Assembly: GCF_041052385.1 (NCBI RefSeq)
Contig: NZ_CP163439.1
Coordinates: 7,615,001-7,679,000, forward strand
Direction: 5' to 3'
Length of the DNA stretch: 64,000 bases
Source of the DNA: Streptomyces sp. R28
GTDB taxonomy: Bacteria; Actinomycetota; Actinomycetes; Streptomycetales; Streptomycetaceae
Below, one piece after another: positions 16,411-24,652 of this stretch. Numbering within the stretch: the first letter of the stretch is position 1; each line of letters begins with the position of its first letter. Below the pieces are notes generated by a model. That model was not told the origin of the DNA. It searched no databases and was given only the letters and a program-made list of their open reading frames with translations. Both the position numbers and the translations under genes were made by a program.

Positions 16411-16881
16411 GCGCCAACGGACCCGTGCCGGGTACCGGTCCCTACGGGCAGCAGCCACCTCCGCCGCAGTAGCCGCCCGCCCCGCCCCAGCAGGGCCACC
16501 TCCCGCCGCAGGGATACGGCAACCCGCCGCAGGCGTACGGCTATCCGCAACAGCCGCCCGCGGCGCCGCCGGGGCAGCCCGGTTACGGCTACCCCCAGCA
16601 GTCGGCGCCCCCGCAGTACCCGATGGCTCCCCAGCCGGGCTACGGTCAGCCAGGCCATCTGCAGCAGTTCCCCGGGGCCCCCATGCCGGCTGGGCGGCCG
16701 CGGAAGAAGAAGACCGGGCTGATCGTGCTGCTCGTTGTCGCACTCGTCGTGCTCGGTGGTGCCGGCGGGGGCGCGTGGTACTTGATGGCGAACTCCGCCA
16801 CGGAGCCGCTGTGGAGCGTGCCTTCGAATTCGGGGTGGTCCCTGAGCGAGCGGGAACGGCACCTGGTTCACCGACAAGGCT
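16407..16881 (+). pseudogene. N-terminal part of the PQQ-propeller membrane protein, interrupted
   Basis: ATG 16407 overlaps the previous stop (ATGA). The frame encodes a Pro/Gln/Gly-rich cytoplasmic region (YGYPQQPPAAPPG, PGYGQPGHLQQFPGAP), a basic patch RPRKKKTG, one TM helix (LIVLLVVALVVLGGAGGGAW) and the start of the outside region (ATEPLWSVPSNS). A TAG replaces CAG at codon 22 (PPPPQ stop PPAPP), and a frameshift near 16855 separates this part from the propeller that follows. Removing the two lesions gives one protein up to 17982. Confidence 0.7.
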
Positions 16882-17982
16882 GTGATTCAGACCTTGTCCG
16901 GTGGCGTGAAGGCCTACGACCCTGACACCGGAAAGCAGTTCTGGGCAACGCCACTGCCCGGCGCGGGTAACCAAGCCTGCGTCGCCCCCTCTGTCTCCGA
17001 TGGCGGGGTCGGCATCGTCGCCTATGGCGCCTCGGGTATGGGCGGGGCCAATGGCAAGTGCGATCACGTTGCTGCGTACGACCTCAACTCCGGCAAGGAG
17101 TTGTGGCACCGGGGCTTCAAGGTGAAATACGAGTTCAACTCCGGCAAGGAACTGGCTGTGGCTCGCGCAGGCGAGACAGCCGTGATCACCACCGACAGGG
17201 AGCAGGTTGCGCTGAAGGCGGCTGACGGCACGAAGGCCTGGGACGTTGAGAAGGTAGTGCCCAGTGGCTGCAACGCCGGTACGTACACCGGCGGTAAGAA
17301 CCTCATCCGCACGACGTCGTGCGTCCAAGGAGACACATTCACCGGGAAGTCGTGGACCGAGGCATCGCTCGTGGACCCGGCCACCGGCAAAGCAGAATGG
17401 ACGAAGCGATTCGGCGAATCTGAAGCGGAGATCGCGCTTTCCACTTCTCCGCTCGTCCTCAGCGGAGAGGCAAAGGGAGTGTTCGCGCTCGATGAGAAGA
17501 CCGGTGAGCGGCGCGGCAAGTTCCCTGCGCTGACGGAGAAGTACTTCATTCTCCCGGAGGAGGACGGTAGTCCGATGCGCCAGGTTGCAGGTGTCGGGGA
17601 CATTCTGCTCATGGGGCTGGGCGAGAAAGGAGTCGCCAAGGGTGAGTCGAAGACGCTGGTCGCCTACGATCTGAACAGCGGCAAGGAGCTGTGGAAAGCG
17701 CCGGCTGCAAACACCATTGAGTACTTTCCGCTCCGGGACACTGGTAGCGACCGTCTGTTGGCGTACGTCACCGAGGGCGCGAAGAGGCCGAAGCTCGTGG
17801 AGTTCAACCCCAAGGACGGCGAGATGACGACAGTCGTCGATTATCCGGAAGAGTTGCGCAAGAACATGGGCGCCGGTGCGTGGCCGTTCTGGCACAAGGA
17901 CGTGCTCTACGTCAGCTCAGCCGGCGCCGGCCTCGGTGGGGATTCCTATGCCCTCGTGGCGTTGCCCACGACCGCTTCTTAG
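16882..17982 (+). CDS. PQQ-like beta-propeller domain (3' part of a membrane-anchored protein)
   Basis: 366 residues. The reading frame continues upstream of the nominal GTG into GTWFTDKA, showing that it belongs to the preceding TM fragment. PQQ/YVTN-type propeller blades are marked by YDPDTGKQFWATPLPG, YDLNSGKELWHRG, ALKAADGTKAWDVE, DPATGKAEWTKR, LDEKTGERRG and YDLNSGKELWKAP, each being the end of a blade with the TG.xxW signature. No PQQ ligand is implied; such propellers usually act as binding scaffolds outside the membrane. It is the last gene of the run from 13906 and is followed by a strong terminator. Confidence 0.8.
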   Translation: MIQTLSGGVKAYDPDTGKQFWATPLPGAGNQACVAPSVSDGGVGIVAYGASGMGGANGKCDHVAAYDLNSGKELWHRGFKVKYEFNSGKELAVARAGETAVITTDREQVALKAADGTKAWDVEKVVPSGCNAGTYTGGKNLIRTTSCVQGDTFTGKSWTEASLVDPATGKAEWTKRFGESEAEIALSTSPLVLSGEAKGVFALDEKTGERRGKFPALTEKYFILPEEDGSPMRQVAGVGDILLMGLGEKGVAKGESKTLVAYDLNSGKELWKAPAANTIEYFPLRDTGSDRLLAYVTEGAKRPKLVEFNPKDGEMTTVVDYPEELRKNMGAGAWPFWHKDVLYVSSAGAGLGGDSYALVALPTTAS

Positions 17983-17999
17983 ACAGCGAAACCAACCAA

Positions 18000-18042
18000 C
18001 TCGGCGGCGAGGCAGACCATCACGGTCCGCCTCGCCGCCGAG
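18000..18042 (+). terminator. Bidirectional-type hairpin terminator
   Basis: CTCGGCGGCGAGGC (18000-18013) pairs perfectly with GCCTCGCCGCCGAG (18029-18042). The loop itself holds GACC...GGTC, giving a second small stem. It lies between the convergent ends of the propeller gene and the 18105-18689 gene and could serve both. Confidence 0.8.
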
Positions 18043-18104
18043 TGCTGTTCGGGATCAAAGCCGGGATTTCTGTCACGCGAAGGCCAAGCCAAGTCGCGCA
18101 AGGG

Positions 18105-18689
18105 TCACGCGAAGAACCCCACCAACAAGCTGACGAGCAACCCGATCACGCCCACCCCGACCAGCACCAAGCAAGTCCGGAACAGCCCCTGGCTCGGCGC
18201 CTGCCTGGACGAGAAGCCCGTGACGATGCCGAAGTAGCCGATCGTGAGGGGGAACAGGGCGCCGAAGAACCACGCGCAGCCGGTGGCGATGGCGCCCACC
18301 CAGCCACGGTCCAGCTTGTAGGAGGTGTCGCCGGTCTTGATGGCCTCGATGACGTAGCCGCGCTGGTGCAGGGCATCGCTCTTGAGCTCGGCGTTGAGGT
18401 CCTTGACGGAGCCGTCGTTGGAGGTGAAGGTGCCGTAGCACCATCTGGTCTTGGTCTTCTTGCGTGAACTGCTCGACGTGCTCGAGCGGTACTTGTAGTC
18501 GACGGTGCAGGTCTCGACGGTGAGCTTGCCCGGCGTGGACGTGGCGTAGGTGTACGGGCCGAGGTAGGCGCCCAGGGCCACCAGGACTACGCCTACGAGG
18601 ATCAGGCCTGCGCCGATGAGGCGGCCGAGGCCGGCCCGGTCTCCCGGTTCGGCGGCGTTCGGCGCGGCGTTCCCGTGTACTTGTGTCAT
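18105..18689 (-). CDS. Two-cysteine membrane protein, T7SS-locus family
   Basis: 194 residues. TM1 (about 22-45, LIGAGLILVGVVLVALGAYL) is followed by an outside loop STPGKLTVETCTVDY with Ser/Lys-rich sequence and RWCYGTFTSNDGS, then TM2 (about 125-150) and TM3 (TCLVLVGVGVIGLLVSLLVG). The two cysteines in C...C.G.F are spaced to allow a disulfide outside the membrane. Paralogs with the same plan lie at 18721-19302, 25803-26393, 48874-49530 and, decayed, at 9444-9992. It is 31 bp downstream of the 18721 gene on the same strand, so it forms an operon with its own relative. Function unknown. Confidence 0.8.
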   Translation of the reverse strand: MTQVHGNAAPNAAEPGDRAGLGRLIGAGLILVGVVLVALGAYLGPYTYATSTPGKLTVETCTVDYKYRSSTSSSSRKKTKTRWCYGTFTSNDGSVKDLNAELKSDALHQRGYVIEAIKTGDTSYKLDRGWVGAIATGCAWFFGALFPLTIGYFGIVTGFSSRQAPSQGLFRTCLVLVGVGVIGLLVSLLVGFFA

Positions 18690-18720
18690 TGAGGGTTCCT
18701 CAGGAATGGGGATGTGGCTG

Positions 18721-19302
18721 TCACAGGACGAGGGCGCAGACGAGTGCTGCCAGGACGCCCAGGGCGCAGAGGCCGCCCAGGACGGGGCCGGTGACGGTCC
18801 GGGCCGGCAGGCTCTGCCAAGAAGCCGTGAAACCGGGGCCGTTGCGGGTGCCGAATCCGGTGAGGAGGCAGTAGATGCCGAAGGCCAGCAAGGAGAGGCA
18901 GAACGCGAGAATCGCGGCGTCGTCTCCGGGGTCGCGGTCCTGCGGTTGTTCGAATGTGTCGTCCACTTGAACCACGGGGATTTTCGCCCCGCTTTCGAAA
19001 CGCGATGACGTTTCCACCACGACGTCTTGGTAGGTGGCCTTACCTTCTTGTGCGCTCCAGTTTCCGGTGCAGCTGAACTTCAGTTCTGTGGAACGCCTGT
19101 GCGTACCGTAGTGGGTCTTCGTGTGCGTCTCGCATGAAGAAACGGTGAGGGTTCCGTCGGCGCCCTCTCCGGCGAGTTCACTGCGCAGTTCCGGAACGGT
19201 CACCGCGGCGACGACTGCGGCCAACAGCAGCAGCCCCAGGCCGAGGAGTCTTCCCGCCCACAGGCTCCCTGTGCTGCCGTGACGCGACTGTACTGTCACC
19301 AC
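18721..19302 (-). CDS. Two-cysteine membrane protein, T7SS-locus family
   Basis: 193 residues. TM1 near residues 15-35 (GRLLGLGLLLLAAVVAAVTV), outside loop GTLTVSSCETHTKTHYG and FSCTGNWSAQEGKA, then TM2 (AAILAFCLSLLAFGIYCLLTG) and TM3 (TGPVLGGLCALGVLAALVCAL). It has the same order as its neighbour at 18105-18689, but loop length and sequence diverge strongly, suggesting fast evolution of the exposed part. First gene of a two-gene minus-strand unit, divergent from the WXG100 gene at 19433 across 130 bp. Function unknown. Confidence 0.8.
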   Translation of the reverse strand: MVTVQSRHGSTGSLWAGRLLGLGLLLLAAVVAAVTVPELRSELAGEGADGTLTVSSCETHTKTHYGTHRRSTELKFSCTGNWSAQEGKATYQDVVVETSSRFESGAKIPVVQVDDTFEQPQDRDPGDDAAILAFCLSLLAFGIYCLLTGFGTRNGPGFTASWQSLPARTVTGPVLGGLCALGVLAALVCALVL

Positions 19303-19432
19303 TTTTTGTCGTCCCCTTGCTCAACTTGACGATCTCTTGACTTGCGGGCTTGGCGGGGTCATGCGCGAGGAGTCTAAGGTATCCGTCTGTCGTTCAATAT
19401 GAAGTGCAGCCAGGTGAGTTCGGGGGAGCGCA

Positions 19433-19759
19433 ATGGAGTTCGAAGCCTTTGATGTGGACACGGGCGTACTCCGCAGGCAGGGCGGGAAGTTCGTCGACCT
19501 CGGGGGTGATTTCACAACCGCGTCCAAGCGCTTTAAGGACAGCCTCGAAGGCCTTGGCGAGCCATGGGCGGATGCGGATTTCGGGGAGATCTTCGGCCAG
19601 GTCTACACGCCGATTCGCGACGGAATCTTCACTTCTATGGACAGTCTCGCGGAACGGCTGCAGAAGATCGGGTACAACCTGCAGGACATGGCGCGTAACT
19701 ACGATGCATCGGAAGCGTCGAACAGTGGCCTGCTGAACGGAATTTCCGGCGAACTCTAA
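19433..19759 (+). CDS. WXG100-family T7SS protein
   Basis: 108 residues. ATG 19433 is preceded by GGGGGAG. The helical hairpin has the turn GEPWADADFGEIFGQVY and helix 2 IFTSMDSLAERLQKIGYNLQ, then ARNYDASE, whose YxxxE is the T7SS export signal. This sub-type (W.D..FGE.F...Y, SLAERL) also appears at 54390-54815. It lies 20 bp before the CpnT-like protein at 19780, the usual esx-substrate order, so the two are likely co-exported or the small protein chaperones the large one. Confidence 0.88.
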   Translation: MEFEAFDVDTGVLRRQGGKFVDLGGDFTTASKRFKDSLEGLGEPWADADFGEIFGQVYTPIRDGIFTSMDSLAERLQKIGYNLQDMARNYDASEASNSGLLNGISGEL

Positions 19760-19779
19760 TCAAATACGGGGCTATTGGC

Positions 19780-20946
19780 ATGTCGCTCACTCTGCCCGGC
19801 GAGCTTGTCTGGGTGCTCGACCTCCTCGGCTACACCTGGCCCGAGGCCGATGAAGAAGCACTGCACAAGGTCGCAGAGACCTGGCGGGCTTACGGCGAGG
19901 AACTCGAAGAGATCCAACAGCACGGCGAAGGGCTCGCCCGCACCGTCGTCTCCCACAACTTCGGTATGGCTGTTGAGGGATTCAGCAAGGACTGGGGCGC
20001 CTACACCGGCGCGAACGGCGAGGACAGATATCTGCCGGACGCCAAGACCGCGTGCGAAGTGATCGCCTTCGCCTTCGACGCGGCCGCGGTGGCGGTGCTC
20101 ACGGCAAAGCTGTCCGTGATCGCACAACTCATCGCCCTGGCAATCGAGATCATCGCGGCGCAGGCCGCGGCTCCCTTCACCTTCGGACTGTCCGAGGTCG
20201 GCGCGCTGGGCGCGACACAGGCCACGCGGCTGATCGTCCGCGAGCTGCTGGACAGGCTCAAGCGGGAGGTCATGGAGGCGGTCACCAAGGCCATGGAGCA
20301 CGCCACCATGGACGCCGTCAAGAAGATGGCCAAGGAGCAGCTCGAGAAGGTCACCAAGGAGAAGGTCAAGCAGTTCGCGAAGGACCAGCTCAAGGAGCAG
20401 GGCAAGCAGTTCGTCCAGGAGAAGGTGGTCGACGCCGCCAAGGAGAAGGCCACAGAGGCCGCCGTCGGAATGGCGCAGAACATCGGCCAGCAGAGCGTCG
20501 AGACCTACTTCGACGCGCGCTCCGGCGTCGACCTCGGCGAAACGGCGGACGTCGCCAAGACGGCGGCCGGTGAGTACGTGGATGGCCTGAAGAACGAGGT
20601 CACCGGTGGTGAGGGATCGACCTTCGCCGACTACGTGGACCCGACCACGCACGTCAACAACGCCGTGGACGCCGCGACGGAGCGTGTCACCGGAGCGGCC
20701 GGGGACCGCGTCCAACATGGTGTCGACGCGCTGTCCGGACACGGTGCCGGCGCCCAGAGCGCGCAGGCGTCCGACGGGGCTGCGGGCACCGCGTCAGGGA
20801 CGGGCACCGCGTCCGGGACGGCTTCCGGCGTCACGGGCGCCACGCAGACGTCCAGCAGGCCGGCGCCCGCTGCCGCCGCCGCGAACTCCGGTTCCTCCGG
20901 CTCCTCGGGGGGCGCGGACGACTGGGCCCGAAGCGAGTTCGGATGA
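19780..20946 (+). CDS. CpnT-type WXG100-like N-terminal domain protein with disordered C-terminus
   Basis: 388 residues. The N-terminal domain (1-180) begins LPGELVWVLDLLGYTWPEAD and continues with VAETWRAYGEEL and the hydrophobic helix SVIAQLIALAIEIIAAQAAA, then PFTFGLSEVGALGATQ. The same block opens the 1480-aa toxin at 42484-46926. It matches the N-terminal domain of channel/toxin proteins of the CpnT type (from memory). Next is a long Lys/Glu coiled coil (MDAVKKMAKEQLEKVTKEKV onward, 190-240), and the end is Ala/Gly/Ser-rich without a toxin domain (GSSGSSGGADDWARSEFG). It may be a toxin carrier that has lost or never had a C-terminal cassette. Preceded closely by a WXG100 gene. Confidence 0.78.
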   Translation: MSLTLPGELVWVLDLLGYTWPEADEEALHKVAETWRAYGEELEEIQQHGEGLARTVVSHNFGMAVEGFSKDWGAYTGANGEDRYLPDAKTACEVIAFAFDAAAVAVLTAKLSVIAQLIALAIEIIAAQAAAPFTFGLSEVGALGATQATRLIVRELLDRLKREVMEAVTKAMEHATMDAVKKMAKEQLEKVTKEKVKQFAKDQLKEQGKQFVQEKVVDAAKEKATEAAVGMAQNIGQQSVETYFDARSGVDLGETADVAKTAAGEYVDGLKNEVTGGEGSTFADYVDPTTHVNNAVDAATERVTGAAGDRVQHGVDALSGHGAGAQSAQASDGAAGTASGTGTASGTASGVTGATQTSSRPAPAAAAANSGSSGSSGGADDWARSEFG

Positions 20947-21004
20947 CGCCGCCGCTGCTTCAGCTGCCCCCACCAACCACCAACGGGAAGGACGTGCCGC
21001 ACCC

Positions 21005-21394
21005 ATGACCGCGGACCGGGAGATCCAGGACGAGGAACTCATGGGGATCGCCCAGGACCCCGAGCAGGCCCTGCGGCTGCGCCGGTCCCTGCGCACCATC
21101 GCCGGCGCGACCTCGCTCGGCCCGGACCTGCGCGAGATGGCGCGTGCCGTGCTGAGCGGGAGCGTCGACATCAAGGACGCCTTCCAGGACCCGCGCTACA
21201 CCGAGGCCGTGTTCCAGCGGATGCACGAGATGCACCGGGCGGCCGACGACCAGACGTACGCGGAACGCCAGCAGTCCAAGGCCCACTTCGGGGAATGGGA
21301 CGCCCGGCAGCAGGCGGACCTGGACCGCGAGCGTGCCGAGCGGGATGCGCCGGTGCACGGCTCCGGGCGGGGTGGGCGGACGGGTCAGCGCTGA
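21005..21394 (+). CDS. Small T7SS-locus protein, LSGxxxxxxAxxDP family
   Basis: 129 residues from ATG 21005, with GGAAGGA some 12 nt upstream. It is cytosolic and helical: LMGIAQDPEQALRLRRSLRT, DLREMARAVLSGSVDIKDAF, then a charged Arg/Gln/Asp-rich C-terminus. Two paralogs lie at 22064-22477 and 49641-50069 and share the order (Q-DP, LR.SL, EMA..VLSGR..L..A). It follows the CpnT-like gene by 58 bp in the same direction. Unlike the paralogs it lacks the C-terminal G-[FW]-S-x-Y. Function unknown; a chaperone or adaptor for T7SS substrates would fit its neighbours. Confidence 0.75.
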   Translation: MTADREIQDEELMGIAQDPEQALRLRRSLRTIAGATSLGPDLREMARAVLSGSVDIKDAFQDPRYTEAVFQRMHEMHRAADDQTYAERQQSKAHFGEWDARQQADLDRERAERDAPVHGSGRGGRTGQR

Positions 21395-22063
21395 GGTGCG
21401 GAGGGTGCGCGGCAGGCCGGTCAGGGTCATGCACCGGCACGGCAATGATCAAGCGCAAGTCGAGGCCTGCGATCCGGCCAGTCTTCTGGCCTGAGCCGAA
21501 GAAGCCGGGCAAACCCTTCCGCGGCGGCTGGAACGGCATGGCCGGCCACCTGGCCCGTGGCGCAGTGCCTCGGACCAAGAACAGCTGGGCCGTGATGTCG
21601 CAGGTCATCGTCCGCCCGCCTGCAGCTCGTGTACGTGTCCTGCGCGCGCTTCTTCACCGGCACGCGCGGCCAGCCCGGCGAGGTGGGGTGTGCCACGGAT
21701 CGACGAAATCGGCTTCGGCGACGGTTCGCGGTGCTCGGGCCACTTCGCGGCCCTGGCTGGAGCCGTATGGCGTCGAGGCAGGCTCCCGGTCCGATCGAGT
21801 CATCTCGATCCGGTTCCGTAGTCGGGATGCATTCGGTTCATACCTGGCGGAATGCAAATAATTTGGGCCATACACAACCATTTTGAAGGAAGTGCTCAAA
21901 TCAACGGAGTTGGTGGCACGGTTTCTGCAGTGCCACCGAGCCGCACTCCTCATTGAGTTGGCATAACCTACGAGGTTCCTGCACCGGCTGTGTGTTGAAG
22001 CGTTCGCAAGTGCGTTGGTAGGTTCACGCCGGTCGAGACCGCCGACCCGCGATGAGGTACCCC
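21395..22063. other. Gene-poor stretch with AT-rich patch and a hairpin
   Basis: No frame here has convincing domain content on either strand. From about 21840 to 21925 the DNA is unusually AT-rich for this genome (for example GCAAATAATTTGG), and an 8-bp hairpin GGTGGCAC/GTGCCACC lies at 21912-21937. This is plausibly the promoter and leader of the gene at 22064. Earlier bases (21440-21700) read like decayed coding sequence but match nothing I know. Confidence 0.35.
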
Positions 22064-22477
22064 TTGGACAGCGCCCCGAACAGTTCCGGTAAGCCCGTGG
22101 ACGACTCCGAGTTCCTGGAGATGACCCAGCAGGACCCCGCCCAGGCCAAGGTCCTGCGGCAGTCCCTGGAGCATCTCGCCTCGGGGTTGGGAGGCAATGC
22201 GCTCAAGGAGATGGCTCAAGAGGTCCTCTCTGGACGTATGGGACTCCGGGAAGCGGCCAATGTGTCGGCGTACGCCGAGCAGGCGGTGGAGCAGGCGGCC
22301 CCGCTTGCCGAGAAGTGGGCCTCCATGTCCGACCGTGAGCGTTCCGAGCTCGCCGCGGAAGGGGAGCGCCGGCTCGATGACGAGCGGCGGCAGCTAGACG
22401 ACGAGCGACGTGCCCAGTCCGAGAACCGGTCGGGTACGAAGTCGCGTCACGACGGGCGTGGCTGGTCCGTGTACTGA
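22064..22477 (+). CDS. Small T7SS-locus protein, LSGxxxxxxAxxDP family
   Basis: About 137 residues from the TTG at 22064, which has GAGG (22054-22057) at proper distance; an ATG at 22052 in frame has no such site. Core: EFLEMTQQDPAQAKVLRQSL, LKEMAQEVLSGRMGLREAAN, helices with ERSELAAEGERRLDDERRQL, and the conserved C-terminus GRGWSVY. It is a paralog of 21005-21394 and 49641-50069. The last codons and the stop form the first unit of a 26-bp tandem repeat that continues into the intergenic space. It lies upstream of the WXG-like protein at 22610, so it is probably its operon partner. Function unknown. Confidence 0.75.
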   Translation: MDSAPNSSGKPVDDSEFLEMTQQDPAQAKVLRQSLEHLASGLGGNALKEMAQEVLSGRMGLREAANVSAYAEQAVEQAAPLAEKWASMSDRERSELAAEGERRLDDERRQLDDERRAQSENRSGTKSRHDGRGWSVY

Positions 22478-22540
22478 GCGGCCACGACTGGTCCTTGTAC
22501 GGAGCGGCCGTAGCCGGTCCTCGTGCGGAGCGGCCGTAAC
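22463..22540 (+). repeat. 26-bp tandem repeat (3 units) spanning a gene end
   Basis: Three units at 22463-22488, 22489-22514 and 22515-22540. Unit 1 encodes the terminal WSVY and stop of the preceding gene; units 2 and 3 differ by a few bases (TGGTCCTTGTACGGAG, CGGTCCTCGTGCGGAG) and both end in GCGGCCGTA. This is a microduplication of a gene's 3' end. Confidence 0.8.
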
Positions 22541-22609
22541 TGATGGCGAGTGGCCGTGCCCAGCGGCCGGACGACCGATGGGTCGGCTGATGCAGGCAAT
22601 GGGGGAGTC

Positions 22610-23743
22610 TTGAACTTTCATGTAGAACCCGGTGCGATCGACGGCTTCGCGAAGCTGGTGGGGCGTGCCGCGGAAGGCAGTGCGCAGGCAGGCTCGTACA
22701 CAGGCACCCACGCGCAGATCGAGAAGGCGCTGGGCGGTGAGGCCTGGGACATGGTCGCGGGTGACCACGACCAATATGTCAGCGAGGCCAAGAAGGCCCT
22801 GGAGAAGGTCAAGAGCCTTCTGGAGGCGTCCGAGAAGGAACTGGTGGGCACGGCCAAGTACTACCGGGAGACGGACAGCGGCGAGGCGGCCAAACTCGAC
22901 GCCACCTATCCGGGTTCCAAGGTGTCGGGCGGCGGTTCCGGAGGCGATCCGCAGGACTTCTCCGACGCCAGTGACGCCGTGGACACGTTGAAGCCGCCGG
23001 GTGGGGACAGCGACAACCCCCTCGTCAAGTACGGGTCGGGCCACGCGGACGAGTACAAGATGAGCCCGGTGCAGAAGACGCTCGGCACCGCCCTCGACCT
23101 GGGCAGCCCCTCGGCGATGGCGGTGGAGGCGTCCAAGCTGCTCTTCGACTTCGACCCCTTCGGCGTCTGCACGAACTGGGTGTTCGGGGACTGGAACTCG
23201 TACAACGACTGCTCCGACGTATGGGGCAATCTCGCGTCGTTCTGTGACGCGGTGGCCGCCAACGTGCGCAAGGGCACCCAGAACGTGGGCCTCAGCTGGG
23301 AAGGTAACGCCGCGAACGCCGCCACCGTGTACTTCGACGAGTTCACCAAGAAACTCGACGAGATCAAGGAGACCTTCAAGTCTCTGCAGGACTGCTATTC
23401 GCAAGCGGCGCAGATGGCTTTCCAGTTCGCGGAATTCCTCAAGTCGTTCCTCGTGATGTTCTGCGACCTGCTCGTCATCTGGCTGATCAACCTGCTCGCG
23501 GCGCAGGCCGTCAATGCGATCCCCGTCGGCGGGCAGGCCGCTTCCGTGGCCATGTTCGCGCTGGCTGCGGCGGAGGCCATCCGACTCATGCAGCTGTGGG
23601 CCGAGGCGGCCAAGGCGTTCGACACGTTCGCGTCGGCCATGGGCGCTCTCGGCGTGGCCATCTCCTCGGCCGTCAACGGGTTCTCGGCGGCGGACGGATT
23701 TCCCCAGGTGGGAACCGGTGGGTACGATCACGCCGCGGTGTAG
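22610..23743 (+). CDS. WXG-domain protein with internal hydrophobic segment (putative T7SS substrate)
   Basis: About 377 residues. The TTG at 22610 (NFHVEPGAIDGFAKLV) gives the expected T7SS-substrate start, although its ribosome site GGGGGAG is very close; a GTG at 22550 would add 20 residues. Two helical WXG-like modules are visible: residues 1-110 (QIEKALGGEAWDMVAGDHDQ and the following coiled coil) and about 215-290 (NVGLSWEGNAANAATVYFDE). They flank a linker with FGVCTNWVFGDWNSYNDCSD. A hydrophobic region (FLKSFLVMFCDLLVIWLINL; AASVAMFALAAAEAI) then a small C-terminal tail follow. The two cysteines of the linker could pair. It is followed by a small membrane protein that may be its partner. 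Confidence 0.72.
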   Translation: MNFHVEPGAIDGFAKLVGRAAEGSAQAGSYTGTHAQIEKALGGEAWDMVAGDHDQYVSEAKKALEKVKSLLEASEKELVGTAKYYRETDSGEAAKLDATYPGSKVSGGGSGGDPQDFSDASDAVDTLKPPGGDSDNPLVKYGSGHADEYKMSPVQKTLGTALDLGSPSAMAVEASKLLFDFDPFGVCTNWVFGDWNSYNDCSDVWGNLASFCDAVAANVRKGTQNVGLSWEGNAANAATVYFDEFTKKLDEIKETFKSLQDCYSQAAQMAFQFAEFLKSFLVMFCDLLVIWLINLLAAQAVNAIPVGGQAASVAMFALAAAEAIRLMQLWAEAAKAFDTFASAMGALGVAISSAVNGFSAADGFPQVGTGGYDHAAV

Positions 23744-23764
23744 CGGAGAAGGCGGTCAGGAGTA

Positions 23765-24049
23765 ATGGGTTTCCTCGGCGGGGTCGACGACCTGGAGCGT
23801 TTCCTCACGCGTTCGTGTTACCTGAGCATCGCCTCCGTCCCGGCCTGCTGGGGCCTCATGATCTTCCTCATCAGCGATGCCGGCTGGCACTTCAGCTTTC
23901 TGATCGGTGCCGTCCTCCCGCTGATCGCCGCTTACCTCGGGTTCCGTGCCAAACGGGAAATTCTTACGGGGATGTCGGCTACGGCATTCGGACTCGCCCT
24001 CGTTTCCCTGCCGTTGATGCTTGGACTGGCGTATCTCGAGGGCCTGTGA
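23765..24049 (+). CDS. Small three-helix membrane protein
   Basis: 94 residues, ATG 23765 just after CAGGAGTA. Three hydrophobic helices: CYLSIASVPACWGLMIFLIS, FSFLIGAVLPLIAAYLGF and ATAFGLALVSLPLMLGLAYL, with a basic loop FRAKREI. It starts 21 bp after the WXG-domain gene and is probably co-transcribed with it, as membrane-protein companions often follow T7SS substrates. It could be an immunity or accessory protein; no family signature. Confidence 0.72.
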   Translation: MGFLGGVDDLERFLTRSCYLSIASVPACWGLMIFLISDAGWHFSFLIGAVLPLIAAYLGFRAKREILTGMSATAFGLALVSLPLMLGLAYLEGL

Positions 24050-24057
24050 CGCGAGCG

Positions 24058-24125
24058 GCGTGATGGGCGGCGGATCGGCGTGATCGGCGTGATGGGCGGC
24101 GGATCGGCATGATTGGCGTGATCGG
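24058..24125 (+). repeat. 29-bp imperfect tandem repeat
   Basis: Units at 24058-24086 and 24087-24115 begin GCGTGATGGGCGGCGGATCG; a partial third (GCGTGATCGG) runs to 24125. It lies just upstream of the 24174 gene's promoter. No coding capacity. Confidence 0.75.
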
Positions 24126-24173
24126 CTGGGCGTGTGCCCGTGCCGACGAGATCGGTCGCTAAGCTCCGCTGCC

Positions 24174-24572
24174 ATGACTACGCATGGCGGTAACGCGGCA
24201 AACAGGTCGGACGAGACGGGCGGGCATCCGCTGTCTTCCGGTCCCGGGGTGAGCGCGGAGCAGCTGCGGGCGCAGTTCCAGGCTCAGGGCGGACCTGGCC
24301 TCGCGGAGGAGCGGCGGCGGGACGCGCGGCAGGCACGAGGGATGTACACGGCGTTCGCCGGGCTGGTCGCCGTCGTCTGCTTGGTCCTGATCGGCGTACG
24401 TCTCGGTCAGGGCGATGCGCTGGGGGTCTGGGTCGCCACGTATGCCATGGGCACGGCCCTCGGCGGTTGGGGTTTTGTGCTCGCCCGGATCGGCCACACC
24501 CGCTGGGCGATGATGGTCACCTGCATCGGGGGAGCGCTGGCGGGTCTCGGGGACAGCCCGGCGTTCCACTGA
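24174..24572 (+). CDS. Small membrane protein, two or three TM helices
   Basis: 132 residues from ATG 24174 (MTTHGGNAANRS). A soluble N-terminus with GVSAEQLRAQFQAQGGPGLA is followed by hydrophobic helices (TAFAGLVAVVCLVLIGVRLG; GVWVATYAMGTALGGWGFVL; WAMMVTCIGGALAGLGD). A close structural paralog is at 47813-48208, which starts MTTHG and has the same ARFQGQADPGFA block. TAAGCT (24159-24164) just upstream, without a ribosome site, suggests a leaderless or very short leader; the paralog has TACGCT at the matching place. Function unknown. Confidence 0.75.
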   Translation: MTTHGGNAANRSDETGGHPLSSGPGVSAEQLRAQFQAQGGPGLAEERRRDARQARGMYTAFAGLVAVVCLVLIGVRLGQGDALGVWVATYAMGTALGGWGFVLARIGHTRWAMMVTCIGGALAGLGDSPAFH

Positions 24573-24652
24573 GCCGGGCCGACTGAAGGCCGGCGTTCAG
24601 CTACCGACCGGGCACCAGGCGTTGGACGCCCGGACCGGTACCTGAAGAGAAG

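Noticed and set aside
16147..17895. 582-codon minus-strand frame opposite the propeller gene
   Set aside because: The plus strand carries repeated propeller blade signatures; the minus frame has none.
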